This document shows, one piece after another, positions 9,642-18,894 of a stretch of 64,000 nucleotides of DNA (its first letter is position 1; each line of letters opens with the position of its first letter). This DNA comes from Zygosaccharomyces rouxii (taxonomy: Eukaryota; Ascomycota; Saccharomycetes; Saccharomycetales; Saccharomycetaceae). The position numbers and the translations under genes are program-made. Under the pieces are notes generated by a model. It did not search any database, had not been told where the DNA came from, and was given only the letters and a program-made list of their open reading frames with translations. The stretch is from assembly GCF_000026365.1 (NCBI RefSeq), contig NC_012992.1, forward strand, positions 868,001 through 932,000, written 5' to 3'.

Positions 9642-10421
9642 ATGGCAAGGATAGGAGAAAATTCACAAGAGAGGTTTCGTGGTGAGAATCGTTCACCACA
9701 AGATGACGACGAAGCAATGGAAGGTATCACCGATTCATCAGAGTACGTCGAAATGTGGATTGACTTGTTCTTAGGTCGTAAGGGTCATGAATACTTCTGT
9801 GATGTGGATCCCGAGTACATTACCGATAGGTTTAACCTAATCAATTTGCAGAAGACTGTTTCAAAATTTACACAAGTGGTACAGTACATTGTGGATGAAT
9901 TAGATGAGTATGTGTTGGAGGGAATGAGCCATGCCCGTTTAGAACAGTTGGAAAGTGACGCAAGGAAGTTTTACGGTTTGATTCACGCTCGTTATATTAT
10001 CACAGTTAAAGGTTTACAGAAGATGTTAGAGAAATACAAGGATGCAGATTTCGGTCGCTGCCCCAGAGTTCACTGTAATTTGCAACCCCTTTTGCCTGTT
10101 GGTCTTCACGATGTTCCTGGAATTGACTGTGTCAAATTGTACTGTCCCTCTTGTGAAGATCTATATATTCCAAAATCTTCAAGACACAGTACCATTGATG
10201 GTGCTTACTTTGGTACCAGTTTCCCTGGTATGTTTTTACAAGCTTTCCCAGAGATGGTACCTCAGCATCCTGTCAAAAGGTACGTCCCTAAGATATTTGG
10301 TTTCGAATTACACAAACAAGCTCAGTTAGCTCGTTGGCAAGAACTGCAAAGGCGTAAATTGGAGCAGAAATTGATCTCCATAGGTGTTGACCTTTCAAGT
10401 AACGGTGGGTATAAGAAATAG
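9642..10421 (+). CDS. CKB2: Casein kinase 2 regulatory subunit beta-prime
   Basis: This is the regulatory subunit of CK2, which stabilises and targets the tetrameric kinase. The 259-residue protein is the same length as S. cerevisiae Ckb2 (258) and lacks the long acidic insert of Ckb1. The N-terminal helical domain (about 34-135) includes the conserved WIDLFLGRKGHEYFCDV. The zinc ribbon that forms the dimer interface has all four cysteines, C140 and C145 (CPRVHC) and C168 and C171 (CPSC). The C-terminal segment GFELHKQAQLARWQ is the part that contacts the catalytic subunit in this family. The start at 9642 is the first ATG and leaves a short acidic leader. The position next to HIR2 matches YOR038C-YOR039W. 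Confidence 0.96.
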   Translation: MARIGENSQERFRGENRSPQDDDEAMEGITDSSEYVEMWIDLFLGRKGHEYFCDVDPEYITDRFNLINLQKTVSKFTQVVQYIVDELDEYVLEGMSHARLEQLESDARKFYGLIHARYIITVKGLQKMLEKYKDADFGRCPRVHCNLQPLLPVGLHDVPGIDCVKLYCPSCEDLYIPKSSRHSTIDGAYFGTSFPGMFLQAFPEMVPQHPVKRYVPKIFGFELHKQAQLARWQELQRRKLEQKLISIGVDLSSNGGYKK

Positions 10422-10531
10422 TCGAATACATTAAGTGTATATTATATATTAGAAGCTGAAGAGTTGAGAGAGGATGAACTAGCACCCTCAACAAACAAGT
10501 AAAGTCTTGAACTCAAATGGCCCGAGAAGTC

Positions 10532-10592
10532 CAATGGTGCACCATTGAAAATTAATTGAGCTCATTTCGTTTTATGCTCAGTTCAGGGTGCA
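10532..10592. promoter_or_regulatory. CCC2 upstream iron-response elements: 16-bp palindrome and Aft1-type site
   Basis: Bases 10586-10592 read GGGTGCA, the reverse complement of the Aft1/Aft2 core TGCACCC, and are followed by AA so that the site reads TTTGCACCC on the minus strand. The site is about 90 bp upstream of the CCC2 ATG. Further upstream, 10532-10547 is a perfect palindrome, CAATGGTGCACCATTG, built on GGTGCACC, which contains the TGCACC half-site twice. S. cerevisiae CCC2 is a known Aft1 target. Assigning the palindrome to Aft1 is my inference. Confidence 0.6.
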
Positions 10593-10681
10593 AATGAGTC
10601 CAACTTAAAAGCAGATGGTTTACAAGGCCCATCGCATGTTTCTTAATACCGTATACTCCGGCAAGACGAAAATCAACAGAG

Positions 10682-13633
10682 ATGAGGCAGGCTAAGCTTA
10701 CGGTTGATGGTATGACATGCAGTGCTTGTGTCAATACGGTCACTAGTCAAGTAAGCGCATTACCAGGAGTATCAGATTGCCAGGTTTCACTAGTCACCAA
10801 TGAGTGCGATGTGAAGTTTAGCGATGACAGTGAATGCAGTACTGATAAAGTTATTGAAGCTGTCGAAGACTGTGGGTTTGATTGTAAGCTAATAGAAGAG
10901 AGCGGTAGCTCTCAGAATGAAGCGTTACTTACTGTTCAGGGTATGACGTGCGGCAGTTGTGTGTCGTCGGTTACTGAGCAGGTCAATAAGTTACCAGGGG
11001 TTCAAAACGTAGTGGTATCATTAGTAACAGAGGAGTGCCGTGTGGTCTTTGATGCTAGTAAGATTTCAATACAAGAAATTAAAGAGTCCATTGATGACTG
11101 TGGATTTGACGCTAGTGTCAACAGCGTTCAGCAAGTCTCAATAACAGAAGAAGGAGGTAGGTTGAAAAATGCTAAATATCACATCTTTGGAATTGATTGG
11201 AACACACCGGTAGATGTGGTGAATACGAGTTTTCAACAGCTGTGCAGTGGTGGAATTAAATCAGTGGATATGAGTAAAGTTGATGAATTTTACGTTGCAT
11301 CAATTGGCTATGATCAAAATGAATGCGGAGTCCGTGATATTGCCAATAGGATTACTTCTGAATTAGGATATGAACCTACGGTTGTCTCTACTTATGATAG
11401 TTCTACTCAACTGAAGCTATTGGCTAGAGTAAAAGAAATTCAATTTTGGAAATACAATTGTTTCAAAGCATCTATATTTGCCATCATTACAATGGCACTT
11501 TACATGGGGATACCCATGTCTCTGCCTTTCATTGTTAAGAGTCACACTTTCCCCTACAAAGAAACTTCATTTCTGCCAGGTTTATTTTACAGGGATATAA
11601 TTGGATTCATCCTTGCCACATATTTACAATTCACGCTTGGTAGGTATTTTTATGGAGCGTTCTGGAAATCTTTAAAACATTTTACGGGTACTATGGATAC
11701 ACTGGTTTGTACCTCTACTTCATGTGCGTACTTCTTTTCCATTTATTCCGTCGTGCTTAATGTGATCAATCCTTCTGATAGCGGCAAATTACCGAATGTC
11801 ATCTTTGACACATCTGTAATGCTGTTTTCGTTCATCTCTCTAGGTAAACTACTGGAGAATAGAGCTAAATCAGCAACTTCCACTGCACTATCAAAATTAA
11901 TATCTTTGACGCCAACGTCTTGTGTAGTTCGTGATTCACAAGGTGAAACTTTCGAAGTACCCATTGATCTACTACAAACAAATGACATCGTAGAAGTAAT
12001 GCCGGGCAAAAGAATTCCTGCCGATGGTTATATCCTTGAAGGTGAAACTGAAATTGATGAATCATTAATTACTGGTGAGTCTCTACCGACCGCCAAGTCC
12101 CGCGATGATAACGTAATTGCGGGCTCTATCAATGGCCCAAACCATTTTGTCTTCAAGGCAGAAGCTGTTGGTGATGAATCTAAATTAGCAAACATCATAA
12201 GAACCATGAAACAGGCACAACTGACAAAGGCCCCCATTCAAAGATATGCAGATTTTTTGGCATCAATATTCGTTCCTTCAATTCTTTTATTAGCCACTTG
12301 CACCTTCTTCATGTGGTATGTGTTGGCTAACCTCATTACAGACTCCTTGCCAGTGCTCAACTCATCCAATGGTAGATTTTACATGTGCTTCCAGACTGCG
12401 ATTTCAGTTGTTATCGTTGCATGTCCTTGTGCGTTGGGATTAGCAGCACCTACTGCCATCATGGTTGGTACTGGCGTTGGCGCTGAACATCAAGTTTTAA
12501 TCAAAGGTGGTGAAATTATGGAAAGATTTGACACTGTGGGTAAATTCGTATTTGACAAGACTGGTACTCTAACGACAGGATGTATGACTGTACGAAGCTT
12601 CATCTTAGAAGAATCTCAACAATTGTCTACCGAATTACTGGCATGTATCCTTGCCTCTGAATCAATAAGTGAGCATCCTGTGGCTAAAGCTATCGTCGAT
12701 TACTGTACTAATATTTCACACCAAGATACCAAGGGAAAGGCCACAGTGTTGGATAGTAAGATCTTTGTCGGTAAAGGTCTTGAATGTCTATGTGAATTTA
12801 ACGGAATTAAACATACCTTGCTCATCGGTAAAAAGGCATTAATGCCAGAAGATTGGAATGCTAAAATGGGTGATACAAATAGTGATAGTACAGTTTCCTA
12901 TGTTTGTATGGATGGTGCAATAATTGGTAGATTTGAAATAACAGATGAAGTGAAATCAGATGCTCATGAAACTGTACAATATTTGTTAGATAACAATTAC
13001 AAAGTTTACATGGTTACTGGTGATAATCATGGATCTGCTATCAAAGTTGCTCAGCAATTGGGTATTGATTTGAACAGCATTTTTAGCGAAGTGACACCAG
13101 CGGGCAAATGTGAGGTAATAGAGGAAATACGCAAGGGTTCAAGGGATGGTATAGTGTTTGTCGGTGATGGTATTAACGATTCTCCCGCTCTGGTAACCAG
13201 TGACATTGGTATATCAATATCTACAGGCACTGATGTTGCTATGGAGGCAGCAGATGTGGTGGTACTATGTGATCAAGATCGTACAAAAGCTAGACTCAGG
13301 GGTATATTATATGCCTTGGACATTTCTCGCAAAACATTCCACAGAGTTAAACTAAATTTGTTTTGGGCTCTATGCTATAACATTTTTATGATACCAATTT
13401 CAATGGGCATCCTCATTCCCTGGGGCATAACGCTACCACCAATGGCGGCAGGATTTGCCATGGCAATGAGCTCTGTGAGCGTTGTTTTAAGCTCGTTAGG
13501 TCTCAAGAGATGGAAACCGGACCATCTTTACGGTTCAAAGGGTGATAGGATCTTTTCGAGACTGTTCCGTATACGCAGGGAACCAAATCAGCAGAGAGAA
13601 GATGTTGAGTTGCAAACAAGATCAATTCAGTAA
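10682..13633 (+). CDS. CCC2: Copper-transporting P1B-type ATPase of the late Golgi
   Basis: Ccc2 accepts Cu(I) from Atx1 and pumps it into the trans-Golgi lumen to load the multicopper oxidase Fet3. The 983-residue protein has two N-terminal heavy-metal domains with MTCSAC (11-16) and MTCGSC (88-93), then a membrane region. The ATPase signatures are TGES (464-467), the copper-binding CPC in transmembrane helix 6 (581-583), DKTGT with the phosphorylated aspartate (625-629), the SEHP motif of the nucleotide domain, and GDGIND. Residues 163-240 look like a third heavy-metal fold without a CxxC pair. S. cerevisiae Ccc2 is 1004 residues. The first ATG is at 10682. Iron-type sites upstream fit a role in iron uptake. 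Confidence 0.97.
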   Translation: MRQAKLTVDGMTCSACVNTVTSQVSALPGVSDCQVSLVTNECDVKFSDDSECSTDKVIEAVEDCGFDCKLIEESGSSQNEALLTVQGMTCGSCVSSVTEQVNKLPGVQNVVVSLVTEECRVVFDASKISIQEIKESIDDCGFDASVNSVQQVSITEEGGRLKNAKYHIFGIDWNTPVDVVNTSFQQLCSGGIKSVDMSKVDEFYVASIGYDQNECGVRDIANRITSELGYEPTVVSTYDSSTQLKLLARVKEIQFWKYNCFKASIFAIITMALYMGIPMSLPFIVKSHTFPYKETSFLPGLFYRDIIGFILATYLQFTLGRYFYGAFWKSLKHFTGTMDTLVCTSTSCAYFFSIYSVVLNVINPSDSGKLPNVIFDTSVMLFSFISLGKLLENRAKSATSTALSKLISLTPTSCVVRDSQGETFEVPIDLLQTNDIVEVMPGKRIPADGYILEGETEIDESLITGESLPTAKSRDDNVIAGSINGPNHFVFKAEAVGDESKLANIIRTMKQAQLTKAPIQRYADFLASIFVPSILLLATCTFFMWYVLANLITDSLPVLNSSNGRFYMCFQTAISVVIVACPCALGLAAPTAIMVGTGVGAEHQVLIKGGEIMERFDTVGKFVFDKTGTLTTGCMTVRSFILEESQQLSTELLACILASESISEHPVAKAIVDYCTNISHQDTKGKATVLDSKIFVGKGLECLCEFNGIKHTLLIGKKALMPEDWNAKMGDTNSDSTVSYVCMDGAIIGRFEITDEVKSDAHETVQYLLDNNYKVYMVTGDNHGSAIKVAQQLGIDLNSIFSEVTPAGKCEVIEEIRKGSRDGIVFVGDGINDSPALVTSDIGISISTGTDVAMEAADVVVLCDQDRTKARLRGILYALDISRKTFHRVKLNLFWALCYNIFMIPISMGILIPWGITLPPMAAGFAMAMSSVSVVLSSLGLKRWKPDHLYGSKGDRIFSRLFRIRREPNQQREDVELQTRSIQ

Positions 13634-13817
13634 CGAATTGATGTAATTCATTCTAGGGTTTTAAAAGTTGGGTTGTATAAGCTATAAGGGGTTTTTTTTC
13701 ATCATGCGATGAACTATGGAATCCTTTGTATTATATATATATCGTGATATAGATATGAGAAACTACTAAAAGTACAATGCACTTAGGGAATAACAAGGGA
13801 AGTAGTTCCAAAAGTTT

Positions 13818-14660
13818 ATGCTAAGACAAGTAAGAAATATGCATGTCAAGGCAATTAAGATGAGATGGTTAACAGGTGGTGACAACTACAGCTACCTGTT
13901 GAGTACACAGGATAAAACCAAATCGTGGTTAATTGATCCTGCCGAAGTACTTGAAGTACTCCCTAATCTGGATTCTAGTGAAAGAAAAAGTATTCAATTC
14001 ATTGCCAACACTCATCACCACTACGATCATGCCGGTGGTAACACTGGTATACTAGCAGCTTTGGGTAAGGAGAACATTAAGCCCAGAGTACTCGCTGGTT
14101 CTCATGTGTCACCAGCTACTACCGATGTTCCAGAACATCAACAACAATTTACACTGGGAAATCTACTCGTATCCTGCATTCGTACCCCTTGCCATACCCA
14201 GGATTCTGTCTGTTATCACGTCAAGGACCCTGAGACCAGTGAGCAGGCACTATTCAGTGGTGATACTCTTTTCACCGCAGGTTGTGGTAGATTCTTTGAA
14301 GGTAATGCGCAAGAAATGGATGTTGCATTGAATCAACGGATACTTCAAGAAGTTGGTGAACCCAATTGGTCCCTAACTAGAGTTTATCCAGGTCATGAAT
14401 ACACCAAGGGTAACGCTAAATTCGTCCGCAAGGCAATATATGTGAATCCCAATGAAAATAAGCACTTTGATAACCTAGAGAAATTTTCATTGGAGAATGA
14501 TGTGACTACTGGTAGATTTACGCTGGCTGATGAGACTCAGTTTAACCCTTTCATGAGATTAGATGACCCCATTGTTCGTAAGGCCATTGGTGATGCCAAC
14601 GGTTCTTGGACTAGAGTTCAAGTCATGGACAAATTGAGAAAGCTCAAGAATATTATGTAA
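13818..14660 (+). CDS. Hydroxyacylglutathione hydrolase (glyoxalase II), probably dual-localised
   Basis: Glyoxalase II hydrolyses S-lactoylglutathione to D-lactate and glutathione. The 280-residue metallo-beta-lactamase-fold protein has the metal motif THHHYDH at 65-71 (ligands H66, H68, D70, H71), the central CIRTPCHTQDSVCYH, FSGDTLFTAGCGRFFEG and the RVYPGHEYT ligand segment. S. cerevisiae has two copies, cytosolic GLO2 and mitochondrial GLO4; here there is one gene at the shared position. Translation from Met1 gives a basic leader (MLRQVRN) like the Glo4 presequence, while Met8 starts MHVKAIKMRW, aligned with the start of cytosolic Glo2. Two products from one mRNA are therefore plausible (inference). 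It is downstream of CCC2 with a TATA-rich 184-bp gap. Confidence 0.93.
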   Translation: MLRQVRNMHVKAIKMRWLTGGDNYSYLLSTQDKTKSWLIDPAEVLEVLPNLDSSERKSIQFIANTHHHYDHAGGNTGILAALGKENIKPRVLAGSHVSPATTDVPEHQQQFTLGNLLVSCIRTPCHTQDSVCYHVKDPETSEQALFSGDTLFTAGCGRFFEGNAQEMDVALNQRILQEVGEPNWSLTRVYPGHEYTKGNAKFVRKAIYVNPNENKHFDNLEKFSLENDVTTGRFTLADETQFNPFMRLDDPIVRKAIGDANGSWTRVQVMDKLRKLKNIM

Positions 14661-15052
14661 AAATCATACATACAATTCAGCCAGGCAGTTGGATTACAGG
14701 TGCCCTGGTAAGCGATATTTATTGACAATGACAACACTTGGTCGCAACTTCAGTCATTCTTTGGTGTCCCCTTTCACAAGACACCTTGTAGTAGTTCTTA
14801 AAACCAGGTTACCAGACATTCGGGCAAAGGTAAATGTACTATCGTTGTGAATTGGGGTTGCTGAAATTAAGCAAGTTGTCTGCTGATCGTTCTTTTGCAG
14901 TGTTGCCCTGTGCCTATAATGTTGACCCGCATATTTAAAGGTATATCTTAACCTTAACCAATTGTGACAACATAAGTGATTTCACTACAGACAACCTCAG
15001 CAGAAGTTTCTAAGTACTTTCGAGGGTGGTCAACAATTCTAAGAGGTGGGAA
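14661..15052. promoter_or_regulatory. Intergenic region upstream of the CUE5/DON1 gene
   Basis: This 392-bp gap follows the glyoxalase gene and precedes the CUE-domain gene on the same strand. A TATA-like ATATTTAAAGG lies near 14930-14940, preceded by GACCCGC, which is close to but not a full Reb1 site. I see no tRNA, no repeat and no open frame worth reporting. Confidence 0.3.
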
Positions 15053-16312
15053 ATGTCTGACAAAGAAGTTGAATCGGTTTCTAAACCTGAACTAAAAGTG
15101 GAACAAATGGACGAATCTAAGAATGAGATCCAGGGATCCAATGAACAAGAGAGTAAATTGGACAATACTCTAGAAAAATTCCCCAGTAAAGATGGAAACG
15201 AATCTGATACTAAGACAGCGACGTTAAAATCGCCTGTTTCTGTTGGTGTACCCAAGAAGGATGAGAAAGAAGAGAAGAAGGATGATAATAAGAAGGTTAA
15301 TAACGATGATGAAGAGGAAGCACCACCCTTGCCCACTAGAAGGAAGCCTCTAGAGTTACCAGGTGAAAGCTCAAGTAAAGCTTTCCCCGAAAAGATGGAA
15401 AATCCAATTTTAAAGCAGTTAAAGGAGGCTTTCCCTAATATAGAGGAGAACTACGTGAAAGCGGTTATAATTGCATCACAAGGCGTATTAGAACCGGCAT
15501 TCCATGCACTTTTATTTCTATCAGATCCTGATTCCGGGAAGGATATTGAATTACCAAGCCAACCTTTACAAGCACCACCTGCAGAGCCATTGCCACAAAG
15601 GCGTCAATCACAGTTAGAGCAAGATGAAATGTTAGCAAGACAATTGGATGAGAAGTACAATAGAAGGAGAAGTAGAAAAACTGGCATTAGTGGTGGGGAT
15701 GGTGAAGACTATGACCGTAGACAGCGTTTGAGGGACCGTCAAAGACGTATGCAATCACCAATTAGTGCAGATGAGTACCGAGAAATTTATGGAGATGAAG
15801 AGGAACCCGATATGTGGGGGCAGCTTGTCGACAAGGATTTACCAGAATTAAGAACTCGTGCCAACAGATCAATTCAAGATACTGCCACAAAATTAAATGG
15901 TTGGTTTAATGGGATTTCCAAAAAATTGTATGGTGATCAAGAAGAACCTGAAACTGGTAGGAGATTAGGTGATAATTTGAGGCAAGAACCACCAAAAAAA
16001 CCTGAAAGACGTAGATTCAATTCATTTGGTGCCCAAATAGGTGACGATTCTACTTTAGAATCTCACGGAATCACTCTACAAAATGATGAAGAGGAATTAG
16101 ATGTGCCACCTCAGTTAAAAAACAGAAAACAGCCCGGAGTTGACCTTGTAGCACAGACTACTTACATTGATAGTCCTGAACATTCCCAGAGGAAAAAATG
16201 GCAACCAGTACCACCTGCCCCAGTGCCAACTTCACCAACTAGGCATGGTAATAATGCTCTTAAGTCCCCAGACGATGACGATTTTTTACTAAATAGTGAA
16301 GATGAATTGTAA
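15053..16312 (+). CDS. CUE-domain ubiquitin-binding protein, pre-duplication parent of CUE5 and DON1
   Basis: In S. cerevisiae Cue5 is a ubiquitin-Atg8 adaptor for clearance of aggregates (proteaphagy and aggrephagy), and its paralogue Don1 sits on the prospore membrane edge. This 419-residue protein has an acidic, Lys/Glu-rich N-terminus, a PPLPTRRKPLELPG linker, and a CUE domain at about 116-157 (ENPILKQLKEAFPNIEENYV, then an ALLFLSDP end). The rest is hydrophilic and disordered, with SQLEQDEMLARQLDEKYNRR and SIQDTATKLNGWF. The whole resembles Cue5 more than Don1. The ATG at 15053 is used; the frame reaches a GTG nine codons earlier without reason to prefer it. The acidic end DDDFLLNSEDEL could include an Atg8-interacting motif, which is a guess. 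Confidence 0.88.
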   Translation: MSDKEVESVSKPELKVEQMDESKNEIQGSNEQESKLDNTLEKFPSKDGNESDTKTATLKSPVSVGVPKKDEKEEKKDDNKKVNNDDEEEAPPLPTRRKPLELPGESSSKAFPEKMENPILKQLKEAFPNIEENYVKAVIIASQGVLEPAFHALLFLSDPDSGKDIELPSQPLQAPPAEPLPQRRQSQLEQDEMLARQLDEKYNRRRSRKTGISGGDGEDYDRRQRLRDRQRRMQSPISADEYREIYGDEEEPDMWGQLVDKDLPELRTRANRSIQDTATKLNGWFNGISKKLYGDQEEPETGRRLGDNLRQEPPKKPERRRFNSFGAQIGDDSTLESHGITLQNDEEELDVPPQLKNRKQPGVDLVAQTTYIDSPEHSQRKKWQPVPPAPVPTSPTRHGNNALKSPDDDDFLLNSEDEL

Positions 16313-16401
16313 TCTTTCCTGGAAGGGGCCACAAAAAATTCGAATCTATTTAGCTTACTATCTAATATACAATCGCAGAGTTTTATTTTACACTATTTCA
16401 T

Positions 16402-18690
16402 TCAGAATCCCTTTTTCTTCTGTTTGGTGACGTGATTTTTCAATATTGTTTGTCTATCTTTCAATGACATTTTCCTCTTACCTTGAACTGATTTCTTATG
16501 AATCATCATCATGAAATTCTTCTTTCTAGCCTTTTCTCTATTCGTAGTTGAATGTGGATTTTCACGTTTACCCTTACGACTACCGAACTTCTCACGGTCT
16601 TCACGACCTTCCATAACTCTTTGTAAACGCTCTTCACGAGTTTGCTTGTATTTGATTGGACCAAGTAAGCCTGCAGAGTCCACAAGTTCTTCGTTTTGAC
16701 CACGCTTTTGAAGCCCCATCAATTTTTGAACACCTTCTTCAGTACGCAATTGTTGCAATTTGGCAAAATCGGCTGGTGTCAATATACGAGAGGAAGCTAG
16801 TTCACGGAATGCAGCTTCTGGATCCATAGTTGTCTTTGGTTCTTCTTGTTCATCTTCTTGCTCTGCTCCATCCTTCTCCTTATCACTTAGATCCAAATCA
16901 GAATCTTCCTCATCCTCTTCTGCCTTCTTTTTCTTGTCATCGTCATCTTTCTCAGAATCTGATGAATCCATATCCACGTCGTATTCTTTATCACTTTCCA
17001 CACTGACCCACTCACCGTCAATCTCATCGCTGCTGCCTTCTTCTTCGTCTACTTCCCAGTTACGATCATTAGCTTCATCATCGTCCTCTTCATCGCCGTG
17101 GTCATTTTTCCATTGGGCAAGTAATTCGATACCTTCGATACCTTCCACATTACCACGTTCCTCACCAAATTGTGGTCTTCTACTAATTTTACCTTCACGC
17201 TTAGATTCTTGTACTTCCATGGAAGCATTCTTACCTCTGTCTTTCTTCTTTAACATTTCAGGAGCCATTTCTCTGTATAAGGACACAAGAGATTTAGCAC
17301 CCATGGCCACACCTTTAGCCTTAGAACTTTTGTACTCGGTCAAATCTTGCAAGAGGGTTTCATCAATAGCCAATGGTGCTCTTGAACAGATTTCACGAAT
17401 TGTATTCAAACCTGCAGCTGCAACTTCAGAGGCAACACCTTCTGAAACGAATTCATCAGCAATCTTACGAACCATAACGTGTAAATTCTCTGGAGGTACC
17501 AGTTCATGACACGATTGAGCACAAGCTGCCAAAATCTGTGTAACGTCTCTTTGTTTAGGAGTCAAATATTTCAGGAAAAAAGTGTAGAGACCCAAAACCA
17601 TCAGTTTGTGAGTACCAACCATTCTAGAGAGCAATTGCATTAGTGAAATTTTCTGCTCCATAGAAAACTTGTTTGCGTTTTTACCATTCAAATGACGGGT
17701 GAACAGACTTTCTGAAAATCCTTGTGGATCTCTTAACAAGTGAATAGCACTGAAGTTCAAATATCCATGACCTTGTTGAGTATCATCTTTATTCTTCTTT
17801 CTCATAGTTTTAACGGCATTCTTCAATTTCTTACCACGTCTTCCAGTCTTTTTGTTAATCTTTAATCTATGTCTTATACCCTCCAAGTCCACTTCTTCTT
17901 CAGAATCTGAATTTTCTTCAAAATTTGATTCACGCTCTTTGTCAGCGTCTAAGAAGAACATTACACCTGACATGGCAATCTTTACATCTTCATGAAGGGC
18001 GGCCTGCACCATAATTTCAACGGAACGTGAATCATCCCATATAGCACGTCTCCAAAGTTCTCTTGTCAATTTAGTAGCCCAAATTCCTTGACTGTCAGGT
18101 TCATCCAAAAGGTTGAAACATAGAGCTTGGGTTGATCTGTTTAATTTTTGGTTTTTAGAACCGGTGTTACAACTCTTTAGAAGTGCAATCAAATTTTTAT
18201 AGATCAATTGACGAAGTTCTTTTGCATGTGAATTAACAGATAGTGTATTACCTTGTGAAGAATATGCAATTAAGAGTGGGAACATTGTTTGTAACAACTG
18301 TTCTGCAGTGATAACACTCTTATTTCTCAACATCATCAAAGAGGTTAAGATCCTTTCCTTCAATTCAAACGGAAGTTGCTTATGGTGGTTTAAAATGAGT
18401 TGCTTTAGTTCTTCTGGGAAATTAGCCGTTTCCTTGGGGAAGCATGAACAAACTTGGGCAACAAACCCTATTAGTTCTGAAAACTGTTCCACATTACGAC
18501 TAATGGATCCGTCCTTGTCATTAGATTCACCACCAGTAATTCCACTAAGCATAAATATGTCTCTTAGAGATTCGTAATGTGCATACTGTTGCAAAAACTC
18601 TTCATGATAAGAACCTGGATCTCTTTTGACTAAGTTCTGAAGCAGAACAATATTAGTCGGTAAAATAGCTGATCTACCTTTCCTAGCCAT
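16402..18690 (-). CDS. SDA1: Nuclear protein for 60S ribosome biogenesis and actin organisation
   Basis: Sda1 is an essential factor in pre-60S maturation and export. The 762-residue length matches the family (767). It begins [19 protein letters not shown], a strongly conserved start, followed by helical-repeat sequence, and contains the conserved block [19 protein letters not shown] at the very C-terminus. The middle (about 520-640) is very acidic, with Asp/Glu/Ser/Lys runs, and the C-terminal third is basic. The ATG at 18688-18690 is preferred over a 39-codon upstream extension starting at a TTG in an AT-rich stretch that also crosses the promoter repeat. It is convergent with the CUE gene (89 bp). 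Its promoter has PAC and RRPE elements, listed separately. Confidence 0.95.
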   Translation of the reverse strand: MARKGRSAILPTNIVLLQNLVKRDPGSYHEEFLQQYAHYESLRDIFMLSGITGGESNDKDGSISRNVEQFSELIGFVAQVCSCFPKETANFPEELKQLILNHHKQLPFELKERILTSLMMLRNKSVITAEQLLQTMFPLLIAYSSQGNTLSVNSHAKELRQLIYKNLIALLKSCNTGSKNQKLNRSTQALCFNLLDEPDSQGIWATKLTRELWRRAIWDDSRSVEIMVQAALHEDVKIAMSGVMFFLDADKERESNFEENSDSEEEVDLEGIRHRLKINKKTGRRGKKLKNAVKTMRKKNKDDTQQGHGYLNFSAIHLLRDPQGFSESLFTRHLNGKNANKFSMEQKISLMQLLSRMVGTHKLMVLGLYTFFLKYLTPKQRDVTQILAACAQSCHELVPPENLHVMVRKIADEFVSEGVASEVAAAGLNTIREICSRAPLAIDETLLQDLTEYKSSKAKGVAMGAKSLVSLYREMAPEMLKKKDRGKNASMEVQESKREGKISRRPQFGEERGNVEGIEGIELLAQWKNDHGDEEDDDEANDRNWEVDEEEGSSDEIDGEWVSVESDKEYDVDMDSSDSEKDDDDKKKKAEEDEEDSDLDLSDKEKDGAEQEDEQEEPKTTMDPEAAFRELASSRILTPADFAKLQQLRTEEGVQKLMGLQKRGQNEELVDSAGLLGPIKYKQTREERLQRVMEGREDREKFGSRKGKRENPHSTTNREKARKKNFMMMIHKKSVQGKRKMSLKDRQTILKNHVTKQKKKGF

Positions 18691-18730
18691 TTTGATTTGA
18701 CTATTCTTACCAGATTTTCTTTCTATTAGT

Positions 18731-18770
18731 GCGATGAGATGAGATGAGATGAGATGAGCTTGAAATTTTT
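18731..18770 (-). promoter_or_regulatory. SDA1 promoter: five tandem GATGA units (PAC-like) plus RRPE
   Basis: Bases 18731-18758 read GC followed by five consecutive GATGA units and a final G; the first junction, GCGATGAG, is a full PAC site (Dot6/Tod6). At 18761-18770 TGAAATTTTT is an RRPE-like site (Stb3). The cluster is 41-80 bp upstream of the SDA1 ATG. PAC plus RRPE is the classic ribosome-biogenesis promoter pair in yeast. Confidence 0.7.
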
Positions 18771-18834
18771 CACCGCTATAAAAAAATGTGAAAAAGATCA
18801 TTAACATAATAAACTACCGATATATAATAATAAC

Positions 18835-18858
18835 AAAAAAAAAAAAAAAAAAAAAAAA
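18835..18858 (+). repeat. A24 homopolymer between SDA1 and BRF1
   Basis: Twenty-four uninterrupted A residues lie between the SDA1 promoter and the BRF1 stop codon. It could be a nucleosome-excluding poly(dA:dT) tract for SDA1. The exact length is open to sequencing slippage. Confidence 0.8.
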
Positions 18859-18894
18859 TGAAAATAAAAGAACATCAGATACTTATCGCTACCA

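Noticed and set aside
16760..17509. 249-codon plus-strand frame opposite SDA1
   Set aside because: Serine-rich mirror of the acidic SDA1 segment (GAA/GAT codons read backwards).
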